From the NCBI RefSeq assembly GCF_001618865.1, contig NZ_CP015136.1, positions 3,631,001 through 3,695,000 of the forward strand: a stretch of 64,000 nt of DNA. Direction: 5' to 3'. Positions 52,570-62,005 of this stretch are shown one piece after another; position 1 is the first letter of the stretch; every line of letters begins with the position of its first letter. Made by a program: the position numbers and the translations under genes. This DNA is from Luteitalea pratensis (GTDB taxonomy: Bacteria; Acidobacteriota; Vicinamibacteria; Vicinamibacterales; Vicinamibacteraceae). The notes beneath the pieces were generated by a model. That model was not told the DNA's origin. It saw only the letters and a list, made by a program, of their open reading frames with translations, and made no database searches.

Positions 52570-54477
52570 GTGAACCAATCCTTTCTCGACGCCCTGCGCG
52601 CTCGGGTGCTGATCTGCGACGGCGCGATGGGCACCCAGTTGTACGCCAGGGGTGTCTTCCTCAACCGCGCGTTCGAGGACCTGAACCTGACGGAGGCCGA
52701 CATGGTGGTCGGCGTCCACCAGGCCTACCTGCGGGCGGGCGCGGAGATCATCGAGACCAACACCTTCGGGGCCAATCGCCTGAAGCTGGCGAGTTTCGGC
52801 CTCGCCGAGAAGGTGCACGCGATCAACCTCGCCGGCGCACGCATCGCGCGTCATGCCGCGCGCGACGCCGCGTGGGTCGCTGGCTCGATCGGCCCGCTGG
52901 GTGTTCGGGTCGAGCCCTGGGGCAAGACCGGCCTCGACGAAGCGCAGACCATCTTTGCCGAACAGGCCGCGGGCCTCGCCGAAGGCGGCGTCGACCTGTT
53001 CGTGCTCGAGACGTTCCGCGACGTCAACGAGATCGGCGCCGCGATCCATGCCATTCGCAGCGTGAGCGATCGTCCGATCGTCGCGATGCTCACGACTGCC
53101 GAAGACGGCAATACGCTCGATGGCACGCCGGTCGAGCAGTTCGGGCCGCAATTGGTCGAGTTCGGCGCCGACGTGCTCGGCGTGAATTGCAGCGTCGGTC
53201 CGGCGGCGATGCTCGACACGATCGAGCGCCTCGCCAAGGCCGTGCCCGGCGCCCTCCTCGCGGCGATGCCCAACGCCGGCAAGCCGCGCGACGTGGATGG
53301 ACGCAACCTCTATCTGTGCTCGCCGGACTACATGGCGTCCTACGCCAGGCGGTTCGCGGGCGCGGGTGTCCGCCTGATCGGCGGGTGCTGCGGCACGACG
53401 CCCGACCACGTCAAGCAGATCGCCCACGCGGTGCACGCCTTGTCCCCGGCCGTCCCGGCGGCTTCGGCAGTGGCCGACGTCGCGCCTGATGCGCCACCGC
53501 GTGTCTCGCCGGTCCCCGTCGAGGCCAAGTCACAACTGTCGAATGCCTTGCGGCGAGGCCGCTTCGTGACCGGCATCGAACTGGTGCCGCCGGCGGGCTT
53601 CGGGCACGATCGCATCGTCGAGCAGGCGCGCGAAGCGCGCATCAACGGACTCGACGTTGTCCTCGTGAGTGACGGTTCTGGCAGCCGGGCGCGGATGAGC
53701 GCGCTGGCAAGTGCGGTGACCGTCGAGCAGGTCGCGGGTGCCGAAACGATCCTGCAGTACTGCTGCCGCGATCACAGCCTCCACGCGATGCAGGCCGACC
53801 TGCTCGGCGCTCACGCGCTCGGGCTCAGGAACCTGCTCCTGGTCACCGGCCGGCCGCTCCGCCACTCGGAATACCCGGACGCGACGGCCGTGTTCGACGT
53901 CGATTCGATCGGGCTGACCAACGTTGCCGCGCGTTTCAACCGGGGCGAGGACGTCGGTGGCCAGCCGATCGGGCAGCCGACCGCGTTCCACGTCGGGGTT
54001 GCCGCGAACCCGACCGCGGTGATGCCCGATCGCGAGCTTTCGCGCTACAGGTACAAGGTCGAGGCGGGCGCCGAGTTCGTCGTCATGGGGCCCATCTACG
54101 ACGTCGATGCGCTGCGCCAGTTCCTGGAAGACACTGCCGGGCAGCGCGTGCCCGTCATCGCCGTGGTTCGCGCCTTCGAGACGGCCCGCCAAGCCGAGCA
54201 ACTGGCCAACGAAGAGCCTGGCGTGAGCGTGCCAGAGTCGCTGGTGCAGCGGATGGCCGAGGCAGAACGAGTCGGCCACGTGGCAGAGGAGGCGCTGGCG
54301 ATCGCACGCGAACTCGTCGTCGCGATTCGTCCACTCGTCGCGGGCATCATTGTCGCCGGAGCGGGAGGCAGGGTCGGAGCAGCTCTGGACATCCTGGGCG
54401 CGCTGACAAACGCTTCGTCCATCCGTACCGATGACGCGCCGGCGGGCGCGGTCCGCCGTCAGGTTGCTGTTTCCTGA
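52570..54477 (+). CDS. Bifunctional homocysteine S-methyltransferase / methylenetetrahydrofolate reductase
   Basis: A 635-residue natural fusion. Residues 1-290 form a Zn-dependent homocysteine methyltransferase barrel with ligands Cys207 (GVNCSVG) and Cys273-Cys274 (GGCCGTTPDH). After a Pro/Ala linker (about 290-325), residues 330-625 are a MetF-type reductase (GRFVTGIELVPPAGFGHDRI, then LVTGRPLRHSEYPD and GAEFVVMGPIYD). The same arrangement is known in YitJ-like proteins. It would produce methyl-THF and remethylate homocysteine to methionine. The start is GTG 52570. Confidence 0.92.
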   Translation: MNQSFLDALRARVLICDGAMGTQLYARGVFLNRAFEDLNLTEADMVVGVHQAYLRAGAEIIETNTFGANRLKLASFGLAEKVHAINLAGARIARHAARDAAWVAGSIGPLGVRVEPWGKTGLDEAQTIFAEQAAGLAEGGVDLFVLETFRDVNEIGAAIHAIRSVSDRPIVAMLTTAEDGNTLDGTPVEQFGPQLVEFGADVLGVNCSVGPAAMLDTIERLAKAVPGALLAAMPNAGKPRDVDGRNLYLCSPDYMASYARRFAGAGVRLIGGCCGTTPDHVKQIAHAVHALSPAVPAASAVADVAPDAPPRVSPVPVEAKSQLSNALRRGRFVTGIELVPPAGFGHDRIVEQAREARINGLDVVLVSDGSGSRARMSALASAVTVEQVAGAETILQYCCRDHSLHAMQADLLGAHALGLRNLLLVTGRPLRHSEYPDATAVFDVDSIGLTNVAARFNRGEDVGGQPIGQPTAFHVGVAANPTAVMPDRELSRYRYKVEAGAEFVVMGPIYDVDALRQFLEDTAGQRVPVIAVVRAFETARQAEQLANEEPGVSVPESLVQRMAEAERVGHVAEEALAIARELVVAIRPLVAGIIVAGAGGRVGAALDILGALTNASSIRTDDAPAGAVRRQVAVS

Positions 54478-54519
54478 CGTGGTAGACTTACGTATCTCTA
54501 GCCGCAGGGGAGTTTCTTG

Positions 54520-55221
54520 ATGCCATTGTTCGGAGAAGATCGGCCGCGCACCGAAGACGAGCTCGTGCAGGGCGACGCAGCCACTCGCGCGCTGTCGGTC
54601 ACCGCGGTGGAGAACGACTTCGTCGAAGGTGTCTACGAGAAGCTCGCGAGCGTCTACGATCTGACGTTCGGGCCGACGCTGCATCCCGGCCGGGTGCAGG
54701 CGCTCCAGCGCATGCAGATCCACCCGGGCGACACGATCCTCGAGGTCGGCGTCGGCACTGGCATCAACTGCTCGATGTACCCCAGCAACACAGAGATCAC
54801 CGGCATCGATTTCTCCGCTGGCATGCTGGAGAAGGCGCGCGAGCGCGTCGCCCGCAAGGGCACGAAGAACGTTCGCCTCCTGCAGATGGACGCGCAGGAC
54901 CTGAAGTTCGAGGACAACAGCTTCGACATCGTCTACGCGCCGTACCTGATCAGCGTCGTGCCCGATCCGGTCAAGGTCGCGTGCGAGATGCGCCGGGTGT
55001 GCAAGCCGGGCGGCCGTATCGTGTTCCTGAACCACTTCCTCAGCCCGAACAAGCTGCTGTCGAAGGCCGAGCGGATGATCTCGCCGCTCACCGTGCACAT
55101 CGGCTTCAAGTCGGACCTCGACCTGCCGGCCTTCCTCGCCCAGGCCAACCTGCACCCGGTGTCCATCGAGAAGGTGAACATTCCGCGGATCTGGTCGCTG
55201 GTCACCTGCGTCAAGGATTAG
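54520..55221 (+). CDS. Class I SAM-dependent methyltransferase (PmtA/UbiE-like)
   Basis: A 233-residue cytosolic enzyme. The SAM-binding motif I is ILEVGVGTGINC, followed by GIDFSAGMLEKARERV, the acidic post-motif LLQMDAQDLKF and RRVCKPGGRIVFLNHF. The overall layout matches phosphatidylethanolamine N-methyltransferases of the PmtA type or quinone-ring methyltransferases, and the sequence alone does not decide. AGGGGAG is 7 nt before the ATG. It is probably transcribed independently, 42 bp downstream of the methionine gene, and is followed by a two-way terminator. Confidence 0.88.
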   Translation: MPLFGEDRPRTEDELVQGDAATRALSVTAVENDFVEGVYEKLASVYDLTFGPTLHPGRVQALQRMQIHPGDTILEVGVGTGINCSMYPSNTEITGIDFSAGMLEKARERVARKGTKNVRLLQMDAQDLKFEDNSFDIVYAPYLISVVPDPVKVACEMRRVCKPGGRIVFLNHFLSPNKLLSKAERMISPLTVHIGFKSDLDLPAFLAQANLHPVSIEKVNIPRIWSLVTCVKD

Positions 55222-55222
55222 G

Positions 55223-55275
55223 TAGGGCGCGTTCTCCGAACGCGCCGGAGATCGGGCCGCTCGGGGAGCGGCCCC
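55223..55275. repeat. Two small palindromes after the methyltransferase gene
   Basis: GGCGCGTTCTCCGAACGCGCC (about 55227-55247, core GCGTTCTCCGAACGC) and GGCCGCTCGGGGAGCGGCC (about 55255-55274). Both are compact hairpins with four-base loops, similar in layout to the GTCGA-arm family but with different arms. Confidence 0.75.
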
Positions 55276-55287
55276 TATCATCGGATA

Positions 55288-55321
55288 CACGAAAGGCGTC
55301 TGCATGCAGGCGCCTTTCGTG
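55288..55321. terminator. Bidirectional terminator between convergent genes
   Basis: CACGAAAGGCG and CGCCTTTCGTG enclose CTGCATGCAG, which is itself self-complementary, giving a nearly perfect 34-bp inverted repeat. Placed 66 bp after one stop and 4 bp from the other, it can serve both directions. Confidence 0.85.
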
Positions 55322-55324
55322 CCG

Positions 55325-56422
55325 TCACAGCATCGCGCTGATCATGCCGGCGGCCACGTCGGCTCCGTTGACGAGCGGCCGTATTTCCGGCCGCGGTTGC
55401 GCCAGCAGGCCGGCCACCTCCTCGTCCCACCTGTCGCTTGCCAGCGACGCGTTCGCGATATGCCGACAGGGAAGTACCTGCGGCATCTCGTCGACCATCA
55501 CCGGGTATTCGCGGAAGCGACCACGGTCCGTGTAGAGGAGCGCCGCCCCGTTGGCCACGCACTCGGACACGATGCCGTAGCCGGGCTTGGAGGCGACGAC
55601 GTCGACGGCCGCGACCAGGTCTTCGTAGCGCAGCCCCAGCGCGTCGAGACGCTCACGATCGAGATGAAGCGCGTCAGGCGGTGCGTCGGTCGGGCTGTGC
55701 TCGGCGCCTCCCGAGAGCACCAACCGGTAAGGCGCGCCGGCGTGATGCGCGAGCGCCATGTTCGCGACTCCGTAGCCCCCGAAGGAGATGAGCACCAGCG
55801 GGCGCGCGTCGCCGGCGCCAATCAGGCGACGCAGTTCTGCGCGGCCGCGCCGGGAGCGGCGCGCAATCCACGGAAAGTCCAGGACGGTGCGGACCGTACC
55901 GAAGCCACCGTGCATCGGGAGCCGCCATGCGGCATCCGCCCGGGCGTAGCGGACACCGAGGCGCGCCGGCAGTTCGGCAAACGCCGGGTGCTCCGCGATG
56001 AAGTCCTCGAAGATCCAGTCCCACGTGAAATTGGCGAGCACGACGGCCGGGACGCCTGCCAGGTGCGCAGCCGTGCACGGCATCGGCGGCGCATCACACA
56101 CCGCCACCTGCACGTGTCGCGCGCGGAACTCGCGCGCCAGCGCGACCGCCGCCTCGTCGGCGCCGGCCTCGAACTGCGCGGCAGACGCGAGGGTCGCGGG
56201 GACGTCGAGTTGCAGGCTGTCCCGCTGGATGGCGCCCGAGTCGACCGCCTGCTCGACGATCGTGACCGGCACGGTGATGGTGCGGTCGAGGAGCCACCGC
56301 GACGCCTTCGTGAACACGTGAATCGGCTGATCAGGGCGCAGCGCCCCGAAAGCGTTGATCACCTCGACCTGCCGGCTGGCGTGCCCGAACCCGTGTCCGG
56401 AGATGCAGAAGGCGACCGACAA
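55325..56422 (-). CDS. Glycosyltransferase-like protein (GT-B fold, GT28/L-arabinokinase N-domain type)
   Basis: A 365-residue protein with a GT-B architecture: an N-terminal GHGFGHASRQVEVINAF loop (usual for MurG-like donors and the N-terminal domain of plant arabinokinase) and a C-terminal half with VLISFGGYGVAN, then VASKPGYGIVSECVANGAALLY, a UDP-sugar binding signature. The sugar donor and acceptor are unknown. The start appears to be TTG 56422 immediately after the lon stop (3-bp gap). It is therefore translated from the lon transcript. Confidence 0.82.
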   Translation of the reverse strand: MSVAFCISGHGFGHASRQVEVINAFGALRPDQPIHVFTKASRWLLDRTITVPVTIVEQAVDSGAIQRDSLQLDVPATLASAAQFEAGADEAAVALAREFRARHVQVAVCDAPPMPCTAAHLAGVPAVVLANFTWDWIFEDFIAEHPAFAELPARLGVRYARADAAWRLPMHGGFGTVRTVLDFPWIARRSRRGRAELRRLIGAGDARPLVLISFGGYGVANMALAHHAGAPYRLVLSGGAEHSPTDAPPDALHLDRERLDALGLRYEDLVAAVDVVASKPGYGIVSECVANGAALLYTDRGRFREYPVMVDEMPQVLPCRHIANASLASDRWDEEVAGLLAQPRPEIRPLVNGADVAAGMISAML

Positions 56423-56425
56423 CGT

Positions 56426-59116
56426 TCAGCCGGCGACCGCGGGTTCGGTGGGCGGAAGTGGCGCCGGAGCTGGCGGGACGGGTAGCGAGGGAACGGGCAA
56501 TGGGCCCAGCGCCACCTCCACCACCTCCTCGAACGTGGAGACCGGCCGGAACGTCATCTCGCGCCGCGCCTCCGAGGAGAGCTCATCGAGGTCGTCCTCG
56601 TTCTGAGCGGGCAGGATCATGGTCTTGACGCCCTGGCGCCGGGCCGCGAGCGCCTTTTCCTTGATACCGCCGACAGGCAGCACCAGGCCGCTCAGGGTGA
56701 TCTCTCCGGTCATGGCGACATCGGGCGTGACCGGGGCCTGCCGCGCCGCCGAGAGGATGGCGGTCGCCATCGTGACGCCGGCCGACGGACCATCCTTCGG
56801 GATCGCCCCGGCCGGTACGTGCAGGTGCAGGTCGTTGGTCAGGAACGTGTCCTGCGAGATGCCGAGCGCCGTCGCGCGCGAGCGCACGTGGCTGAGCGCC
56901 GCCCTCGCCGACTCTTGCATCACGCTGCCCAGTTGCCCCGTGAGCACAAGTTGGCCCTTGCCGCCGGGGAGCAACGTCGCCTCCACGTAGAGGACGTCGC
57001 CGCCGGTCTCGGTCCACGCCAGACCGGTCACCACGCCGGGGCGGGAGAGACGGAACGGGGCGTCGTTCTTGATCCTGGGCGGACCGAGGTAATCGGGCAG
57101 ATCCGCGGCATCCACCTTGAACGGCGCCTCCAGCGTGACCGTCGTCATGACGGGCAGGTCGGGCTTTTGCGTCGGGTCGCCGATTGGCGCCTCAGGGTCG
57201 TCGCGATCCGGATCGGCGGGTGGCGGCGGATCTCCTTCCGCGGGCTCGTCCGGGTGCGGCACGCCTGGCGTCTCGCGCGGGTCGGGATCGTCGATCGGCG
57301 CGTGCTCCGGATCGCCTCCGGGCGGCGGAGGCATATGTGGGCCGTCTCCGGGCTGACCGGGAATCGGCATGTCCACCGTCGCCACCGTCGTCGAGTCTGG
57401 CTCGCGGTCACGCAAGGTGGTGTCGACGCCGGCGACGCGCGCGGCGAGCTTGCGGGCGATGGTGCCGACCTGTCGCTCGAGATTGCGCACGCCCGCCTCC
57501 CTCGTGTATTCCCGCACCACCCGGCTCAGGGCCGCGTCGGTGAGGTCGAGCCCGTCGGCCGGCAGGCCGTGCTCCTTCATCTGCCGCGGGATCAGGTACT
57601 TTCGCGCGATGTGCGCCTTGTCCTCCTCGGTGTACCCGCTCAGGCTGATGATCTCCATGCGATCGAGCAGCGCCGGGTGCACGGTACCGAGGTTGTTCGC
57701 CGTCGCGATGAACAGGACCTTCGACAGGTCGACCGGGACTTCCAGGTAATGATCGCGGAACGTGTGGTTCTGCGCCGGATCGAGCACCTCGAGCATCGCC
57801 GAGGCCGGATCGCCCGAGAAGCCGCCCGCCTGCAGCTTGTCGATTTCGTCGAGCATGAACACGGGGTTCATCGACCCCGCCTGCTTGAGCGCCTGCACGA
57901 GGCGGCCCGGCATCGAGCCGATGTACGTGCGGCGATGGCCCCGGATCTCGGCCTCATCGCGAACGCCGCCGAGCGAGAGGCGCACGAACTTGCGGTTCAT
58001 GGCGCGCGCGATCGACTGACCGAGCGAGGTCTTGCCGACGCCCGGAGGGCCGGCGAAGCACAGGATCGGCCCCTTCATGTCGTTCTTCAGCTTGCGCACC
58101 GCGAGGTACTCGACGATGCGGTCCTTGATCTTGTCGAGGCCGTAGTGATCTTCGTCGAGCACGACGCGGGCCGCGCGCGGATCGAGACGATCGGGTGTCG
58201 TCACGCCCCACGGCACCTCGAGCACCCAGTCCAGGTACGTGCGCAGCATCTGGTACTCGGGCGAGGCCTGTGACATGCGCTCGAGCCGATCGACCTCGCG
58301 CATGGCCTGCTTCAGGACGGCTCCCGGCAGCCTGGCGTCCTGCAGGCGCTTGCGCAGCTCCGCGATCTCCTGGCCTTCCTCTTCGCCGAGTTCGGACTGG
58401 ATGGCCTTGAGCTGCTGTCGCAGGTAATACTGGCGCTGCGCGTCGCTCATCTCCTGCTGTGCCTGCGACTCGATCTTGCCTTTCAGCTCGAGCAACTCGA
58501 CTTCGCGCTTCAGCGCCGCGCTGATCGCACTCAACTTCACGCGCAGGTCGTCCTGCTCGAGCAGGAGCTGCTTGTCCTCCGGCTTCATGTCGATGAGGGT
58601 GGCGAGCAGGTAGACCAGCCGCAACGGCTCGTCGATGCCGGAGACGATGGAGCGCAAGTCGGGGGAGAGGCCGGTGGCCAATGAGAACGCCTTTTCCACC
58701 AGGTCGCGCAGCGACCGCAGGTATGCATCGATCTCCAGGCCGCTTGCGTCGGGCTCGGGTGCGGCAGTGATGAAGGCGTCCATCACATTGCCGTCGCGCG
58801 TGACGTCATCGAGGCGGACGCGCGCGACGCCTTCCACGAGGATCTGCAGGCCCATCGCGCCCTTGGCCATCTGGCGGATGACGGCGACGGTGCCGACCTT
58901 GCGCAGCTGGCTCGGATCCGGATCATCGGAGTCGCCGACCTGCATCACGAGCACCAGCATCCGATCCGCGGCCAGCGCGCGGTTCACCGCGTCGACCGAG
59001 ACGGCGCGGTTCACGGCCAACGGCTGGACGGTCAGCGGAAACACGACGGTGCTGCGCAGCGGCAAGACCGGCAGACGTGAAGGGAGCGGGGGATCCTGGG
59101 CAGCGGCGTCAGCCAC
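56426..59116 (-). CDS. lon: ATP-dependent Lon protease with a Pro/Asp-rich insertion
   Basis: An 896-residue AAA+ serine protease for quality control. The LonN substrate domain (about 15-205) begins [15 protein letters not shown]. Then come a coiled coil, Walker [10 protein letters not shown] (about 356-364), Walker [11 protein letters not shown], and the catalytic Ser778 in KDGPSAG and Lys819 in GGIKEKAL. Between the AAA lid and the protease domain there is an extra stretch of about 74 residues, rich in Pro, Asp and Gly (about 582-655; bases 57150-57375). Start GTG 59116 has GGAGAAG 7 nt upstream. Confidence 0.95.
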   Translation of the reverse strand: MADAAAQDPPLPSRLPVLPLRSTVVFPLTVQPLAVNRAVSVDAVNRALAADRMLVLVMQVGDSDDPDPSQLRKVGTVAVIRQMAKGAMGLQILVEGVARVRLDDVTRDGNVMDAFITAAPEPDASGLEIDAYLRSLRDLVEKAFSLATGLSPDLRSIVSGIDEPLRLVYLLATLIDMKPEDKQLLLEQDDLRVKLSAISAALKREVELLELKGKIESQAQQEMSDAQRQYYLRQQLKAIQSELGEEEGQEIAELRKRLQDARLPGAVLKQAMREVDRLERMSQASPEYQMLRTYLDWVLEVPWGVTTPDRLDPRAARVVLDEDHYGLDKIKDRIVEYLAVRKLKNDMKGPILCFAGPPGVGKTSLGQSIARAMNRKFVRLSLGGVRDEAEIRGHRRTYIGSMPGRLVQALKQAGSMNPVFMLDEIDKLQAGGFSGDPASAMLEVLDPAQNHTFRDHYLEVPVDLSKVLFIATANNLGTVHPALLDRMEIISLSGYTEEDKAHIARKYLIPRQMKEHGLPADGLDLTDAALSRVVREYTREAGVRNLERQVGTIARKLAARVAGVDTTLRDREPDSTTVATVDMPIPGQPGDGPHMPPPPGGDPEHAPIDDPDPRETPGVPHPDEPAEGDPPPPADPDRDDPEAPIGDPTQKPDLPVMTTVTLEAPFKVDAADLPDYLGPPRIKNDAPFRLSRPGVVTGLAWTETGGDVLYVEATLLPGGKGQLVLTGQLGSVMQESARAALSHVRSRATALGISQDTFLTNDLHLHVPAGAIPKDGPSAGVTMATAILSAARQAPVTPDVAMTGEITLSGLVLPVGGIKEKALAARRQGVKTMILPAQNEDDLDELSSEARREMTFRPVSTFEEVVEVALGPLPVPSLPVPPAPAPLPPTEPAVAG

Positions 59117-59310
59117 GAATCGTCTTCTCCAGCGTGCGGGGCCCGGCCCGAGTGCCGATGCCCATGCTTTGGACGCGCGAACGCGTGCGTTCGTCCGACG
59201 GTGCCTGACCGTTCGCCCGGGAACAGCCGGCGGGGTGGTGAAGGCGCGGCCCGATGGATGGGTCACGCCTCACGCGCCAGTCTATCAGCCACCGCGCGCG
59301 TGCACGGCGC

Positions 59311-59316
59311 TATGAT
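59311..59316 (+). promoter_or_regulatory. -10-like box 6 nt before the DinB gene
   Basis: TATGAT, then 6 nt, then ATG at 59323, with no Shine-Dalgarno sequence. This suggests a leaderless transcript. The 206-bp spacer to lon (59117-59322) shows no CIRCE or other known heat-shock operator. Confidence 0.45.
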
Positions 59317-59322
59317 CGGCGC

Positions 59323-59841
59323 ATGCTGACCATACGCCCGGGGGCGGACGAGTACGGCGGTTTCTACGGGGGATACATCGCGCGCATCGGCGACGGTGAA
59401 TGGCTGGCTCGGCTCGAGCAGCAGCCCGACGAGTACCGTGTACTGCTTGCCGGCCTCGATGAGGCACGGGCGGCAGCGCCGACGGCCCCGGGCAAATGGT
59501 CGGTCACCGACATCCTCGGCCATGTCTGCGACACCGAACGTGTGTTCGGGTTTCGGCTGATCTGGTTCGCACGTGGGGCGCCGTCGGAGTTGCCGGGGTT
59601 CGATCAGGATGCATGGGTGGAGGCGGCCCGCAGGCAGCCGCGCACGCTCGCGGACTCTCTCGACGAGTTCGCCCAGGTACGCCAGGCCACGCTGGCGATG
59701 CTCCGCACGGTGTCGGACGAAGATGCCCTGCGCCGTGGCGTCGCCAACGGCAATCCGATCACGGTGCGAGCCTGCGGCTGGATGATCGCTGGCCACGCGC
59801 AGCATCACCTGGATGGGCTCCGCGCGCTTCGCCTCGGGTAA
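59323..59841 (+). CDS. DinB-family putative metal-dependent protein
   Basis: A 172-residue four-helix-bundle protein. Predicted metal ligands are His in ILGHVCDTERV and the pair in AGHAQHHLDGL, which matches DinB/YfiT-type proteins. Some relatives are thiol transferases (mycothiol or bacillithiol dependent), but most have no known activity. It is divergent from lon. A short spacer follows (59842-59953) with imperfect AATTGTG repeats and no gene. Confidence 0.9.
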   Translation: MLTIRPGADEYGGFYGGYIARIGDGEWLARLEQQPDEYRVLLAGLDEARAAAPTAPGKWSVTDILGHVCDTERVFGFRLIWFARGAPSELPGFDQDAWVEAARRQPRTLADSLDEFAQVRQATLAMLRTVSDEDALRRGVANGNPITVRACGWMIAGHAQHHLDGLRALRLG

Positions 59842-59953
59842 TTTCAGAAGGTCAGACGTTCAGAATTTCATTGCCACCGCCAACCTCCCAGGTGCCGAGG
59901 AGTCGAACCAGTGGTGGTGTTGGTGCAATTGTGAAATTGTGCCATTTGACATT

Positions 59954-60673
59954 TCAGTAGATGCCCGGCAGCATCCGCCAGCGCACTTGCCGCCGGTAGG
60001 CCTCGTACGGTGAGCCGAAGTTGGCAACCAGGGAGCGTTCCTCGAACGGAATCGCAACCACGAGGTAGGCCACGCTGATCACGGCAAACAGCAGGCGCGT
60101 CGACGTCATCAGCGGCGCGCCTCCGACCAGGAGCAGCCATCCGAAGTAGATGGGGTGACGCACGAGGCGGTACAGCCCACGCGTTTCCAGCGGTTTCGCC
60201 TCGTCGCGCGGGGACACCTGGCGCGACGGATCGAGTCCCATGAGTTCCTTCAGGCTCAGCGTGCGCGCGGCGAGCAGCGTGACGATCACGCCGGCGGCCT
60301 GTACGGCGCTACCGACCCACCACGCCCATCCCGACAGCGCGTACCACGTGCCCGGCAGCGGCACCCACAGGCGCGTGCAGGCCAGCAACAGCACGCTCGC
60401 CACGATGACGTACACCGCACGTTCGACCTCGATGCCGACGAGCGCATGCAGTGCCTGTTTCAGTCGCGTGCGAGCCAGCACGCTGTGGTGCAGCGCGAAC
60501 GCGGAGAACAGCGCGATGTCGATCGCGGCCGGGCCCCACGGTGAGGTCCCCACGGGCGCCACTGCATCGAAGCGCCAGAAGTAGGCGTGTCCTCCCGTCG
60601 CGAGCGAAATCACGAAGAGCAGGGCTCCGGTGACCTGCAGCACGCGGATGGGCGTCGGAACGTCATGGGCCAT
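59954..60673 (-). CDS. ICMT-family membrane methyltransferase (first)
   Basis: A 239-residue polytopic protein with about six helices. The C-terminal SAM-binding signature of the isoprenylcysteine carboxyl methyltransferase superfamily is present: GLYRLVRHPIYFGWLLL followed by EERSLVANFGSPYEAYRRQV. Bacterial members methylate lipids, phenols or unknown acceptors. The start is ATG 60673; TATACT of the shared divergent promoter lies 27 bp upstream, which supports this choice over an ATG at 60700. It is divergent to the ketosynthase gene, next to a second ICMT-family gene 2.6 kb away. Confidence 0.85.
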   Translation of the reverse strand: MAHDVPTPIRVLQVTGALLFVISLATGGHAYFWRFDAVAPVGTSPWGPAAIDIALFSAFALHHSVLARTRLKQALHALVGIEVERAVYVIVASVLLLACTRLWVPLPGTWYALSGWAWWVGSAVQAAGVIVTLLAARTLSLKELMGLDPSRQVSPRDEAKPLETRGLYRLVRHPIYFGWLLLVGGAPLMTSTRLLFAVISVAYLVVAIPFEERSLVANFGSPYEAYRRQVRWRMLPGIY

Positions 60674-60700
60674 GACAAAGAAGCAGCTCGAGGGGCGCAT

Positions 60701-60708
60701 AGTATAGT
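60701..60708. promoter_or_regulatory. Overlapping divergent -10 boxes
   Basis: The palindrome-like AGTATAGT contains TATAGT for the plus strand (60703-60708, 7 nt before the ketosynthase ATG) and TATACT for the minus strand (60706-60701). Transcription in the two directions would be mutually exclusive at one site. No -35 element is recognisable on either side. Confidence 0.45.
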
Positions 60709-60715
60709 GCCGCCC

Positions 60716-62005
60716 ATGCGGCCCTCCCGCATTGCCATCTCGGGCATCGGCGTGGCGTCGCCGTTTGGCGCTGGTCGCGAATGCTACTGGGATCACGTGA
60801 AGCAGGGCAGGAGTGGCACGCGGCGCATCGACGAGTTCGATCCGTCGCAGTTTGCCTGCCAGGTCGCCGCGCCGCTGCCGGCACTCTGCGTCGACCAGGC
60901 CCCGAGACTGGAATCGCATCCTTCCCTCGACACGCAGGCAGGAGACGACGTGCTTCGCGAACGCGCCGAAGCCAGGCGCTACTCGCGCGCCTCGCTGGCG
61001 GCCGTGATCGCCGCGCGTGAAGCGTGGCACGACGCCGGCCTCCGCATGGGCGAACCAGACGCCGGGGTCATCATCGGCACTGGCGGCGGTGGTATCGAAC
61101 TCGGCGAGAAGCAGTATCGCGAGTTCTTCACCGACGGCCTGAAGCGCGTCACCCCGTATGCGATCCCGATCGCCATCTGCGGCATGCTCTCGAGCGAGAT
61201 CTCGATCGCCCTGCAGCTGCACGGCATCAGTCACGTCCTGTCGACAGGTTGCACGAGTTCGACCGACGCCACGGGCTATGCGCTCGGCCTGCTGCGCGCT
61301 GGCGAAGCCGAGGTGCTGTTGTGCGGGGGCGTCGACGCATGCGTGACGCCAGGCATGATCTACGGCTTCTCCCGCATGCGCGTCGTCTCGACCGCCTTCA
61401 ACGACGTGCCCGAGCAGGCGTCGCGGCCGTTCGACGCCACGCGCGATGGCTTCGTGCTCGGCGAGGGCGCCTGGATGTACGTGCTCGAACGCGAGGAGCG
61501 GGCGCGTGCGCGCGGAGCGCACGTCTACGCCGTGATTGAAGGCTATGGCTCGACGTGTGATGCGTACCATCGCGTGCAGATGGATCCGGAAGGCATCCAG
61601 ATCGTGCGTGCGATGGCGATGGCCCTGCAACGTGCCGGGCGCGCGCCAGAGTCGATCGGCTACGTCAACTTTCACGGGACTTCCACCCAACTCAACGACG
61701 CCATCGAGATCCGCTGTGTGCGGACCGTGTTCGACGGCCACGCCGACCGGCTGTGCGGCTCGTCCACCAAGTCGATGGTCGGTCACCCGCAAGGAGCCAG
61801 TGGCGCCTGCGGCATCGTGACCACGGCGCTGGCCCTCGACCGAGGTTTCCTGCCACCGACGATCAACGTGACGCATCTCGATCCAGCCTGCGACATGGAC
61901 GTGCTGCCCAACCAGGGACGAGCCATCCAGGTCGAGGCGGCGCTGTGCAACTGCCTGGGATTCGGATCGAAGAACAGCGCTGTGGTGATGGGAAGGGCAC
62001 AGTGA
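60716..62005 (+). CDS. Beta-ketoacyl-ACP synthase (FabF/KAS-II-like)
   Basis: A 429-residue condensing enzyme of the KAS I/II fold. The catalytic triad is intact: Cys179 in STGCTSSTDATG, His320 in NFHGTSTQLND and His356 with Lys352 in KSMVGHPQGASGA. It likely elongates an acyl chain on an acyl carrier protein. Its location next to an FAD oxidoreductase and ICMT genes, with no fab genes, suggests a specialised lipid or polyketide pathway rather than bulk fatty-acid synthesis. No Shine-Dalgarno sequence is seen, and a -10-like box precedes the ATG. The stop TGA overlaps the first base pair of a heptamer array. Confidence 0.92.
   Translation: MRPSRIAISGIGVASPFGAGRECYWDHVKQGRSGTRRIDEFDPSQFACQVAAPLPALCVDQAPRLESHPSLDTQAGDDVLRERAEARRYSRASLAAVIAAREAWHDAGLRMGEPDAGVIIGTGGGGIELGEKQYREFFTDGLKRVTPYAIPIAICGMLSSEISIALQLHGISHVLSTGCTSSTDATGYALGLLRAGEAEVLLCGGVDACVTPGMIYGFSRMRVVSTAFNDVPEQASRPFDATRDGFVLGEGAWMYVLEREERARARGAHVYAVIEGYGSTCDAYHRVQMDPEGIQIVRAMAMALQRAGRAPESIGYVNFHGTSTQLNDAIEIRCVRTVFDGHADRLCGSSTKSMVGHPQGASGACGIVTTALALDRGFLPPTINVTHLDPACDMDVLPNQGRAIQVEAALCNCLGFGSKNSAVVMGRAQ

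Noticed and set aside
59925-59945. Possible Rex operator (TTGTGAAATTGTG)
   Set aside because: It is a direct and not an inverted repeat, lies at gene ends and is far from any promoter.
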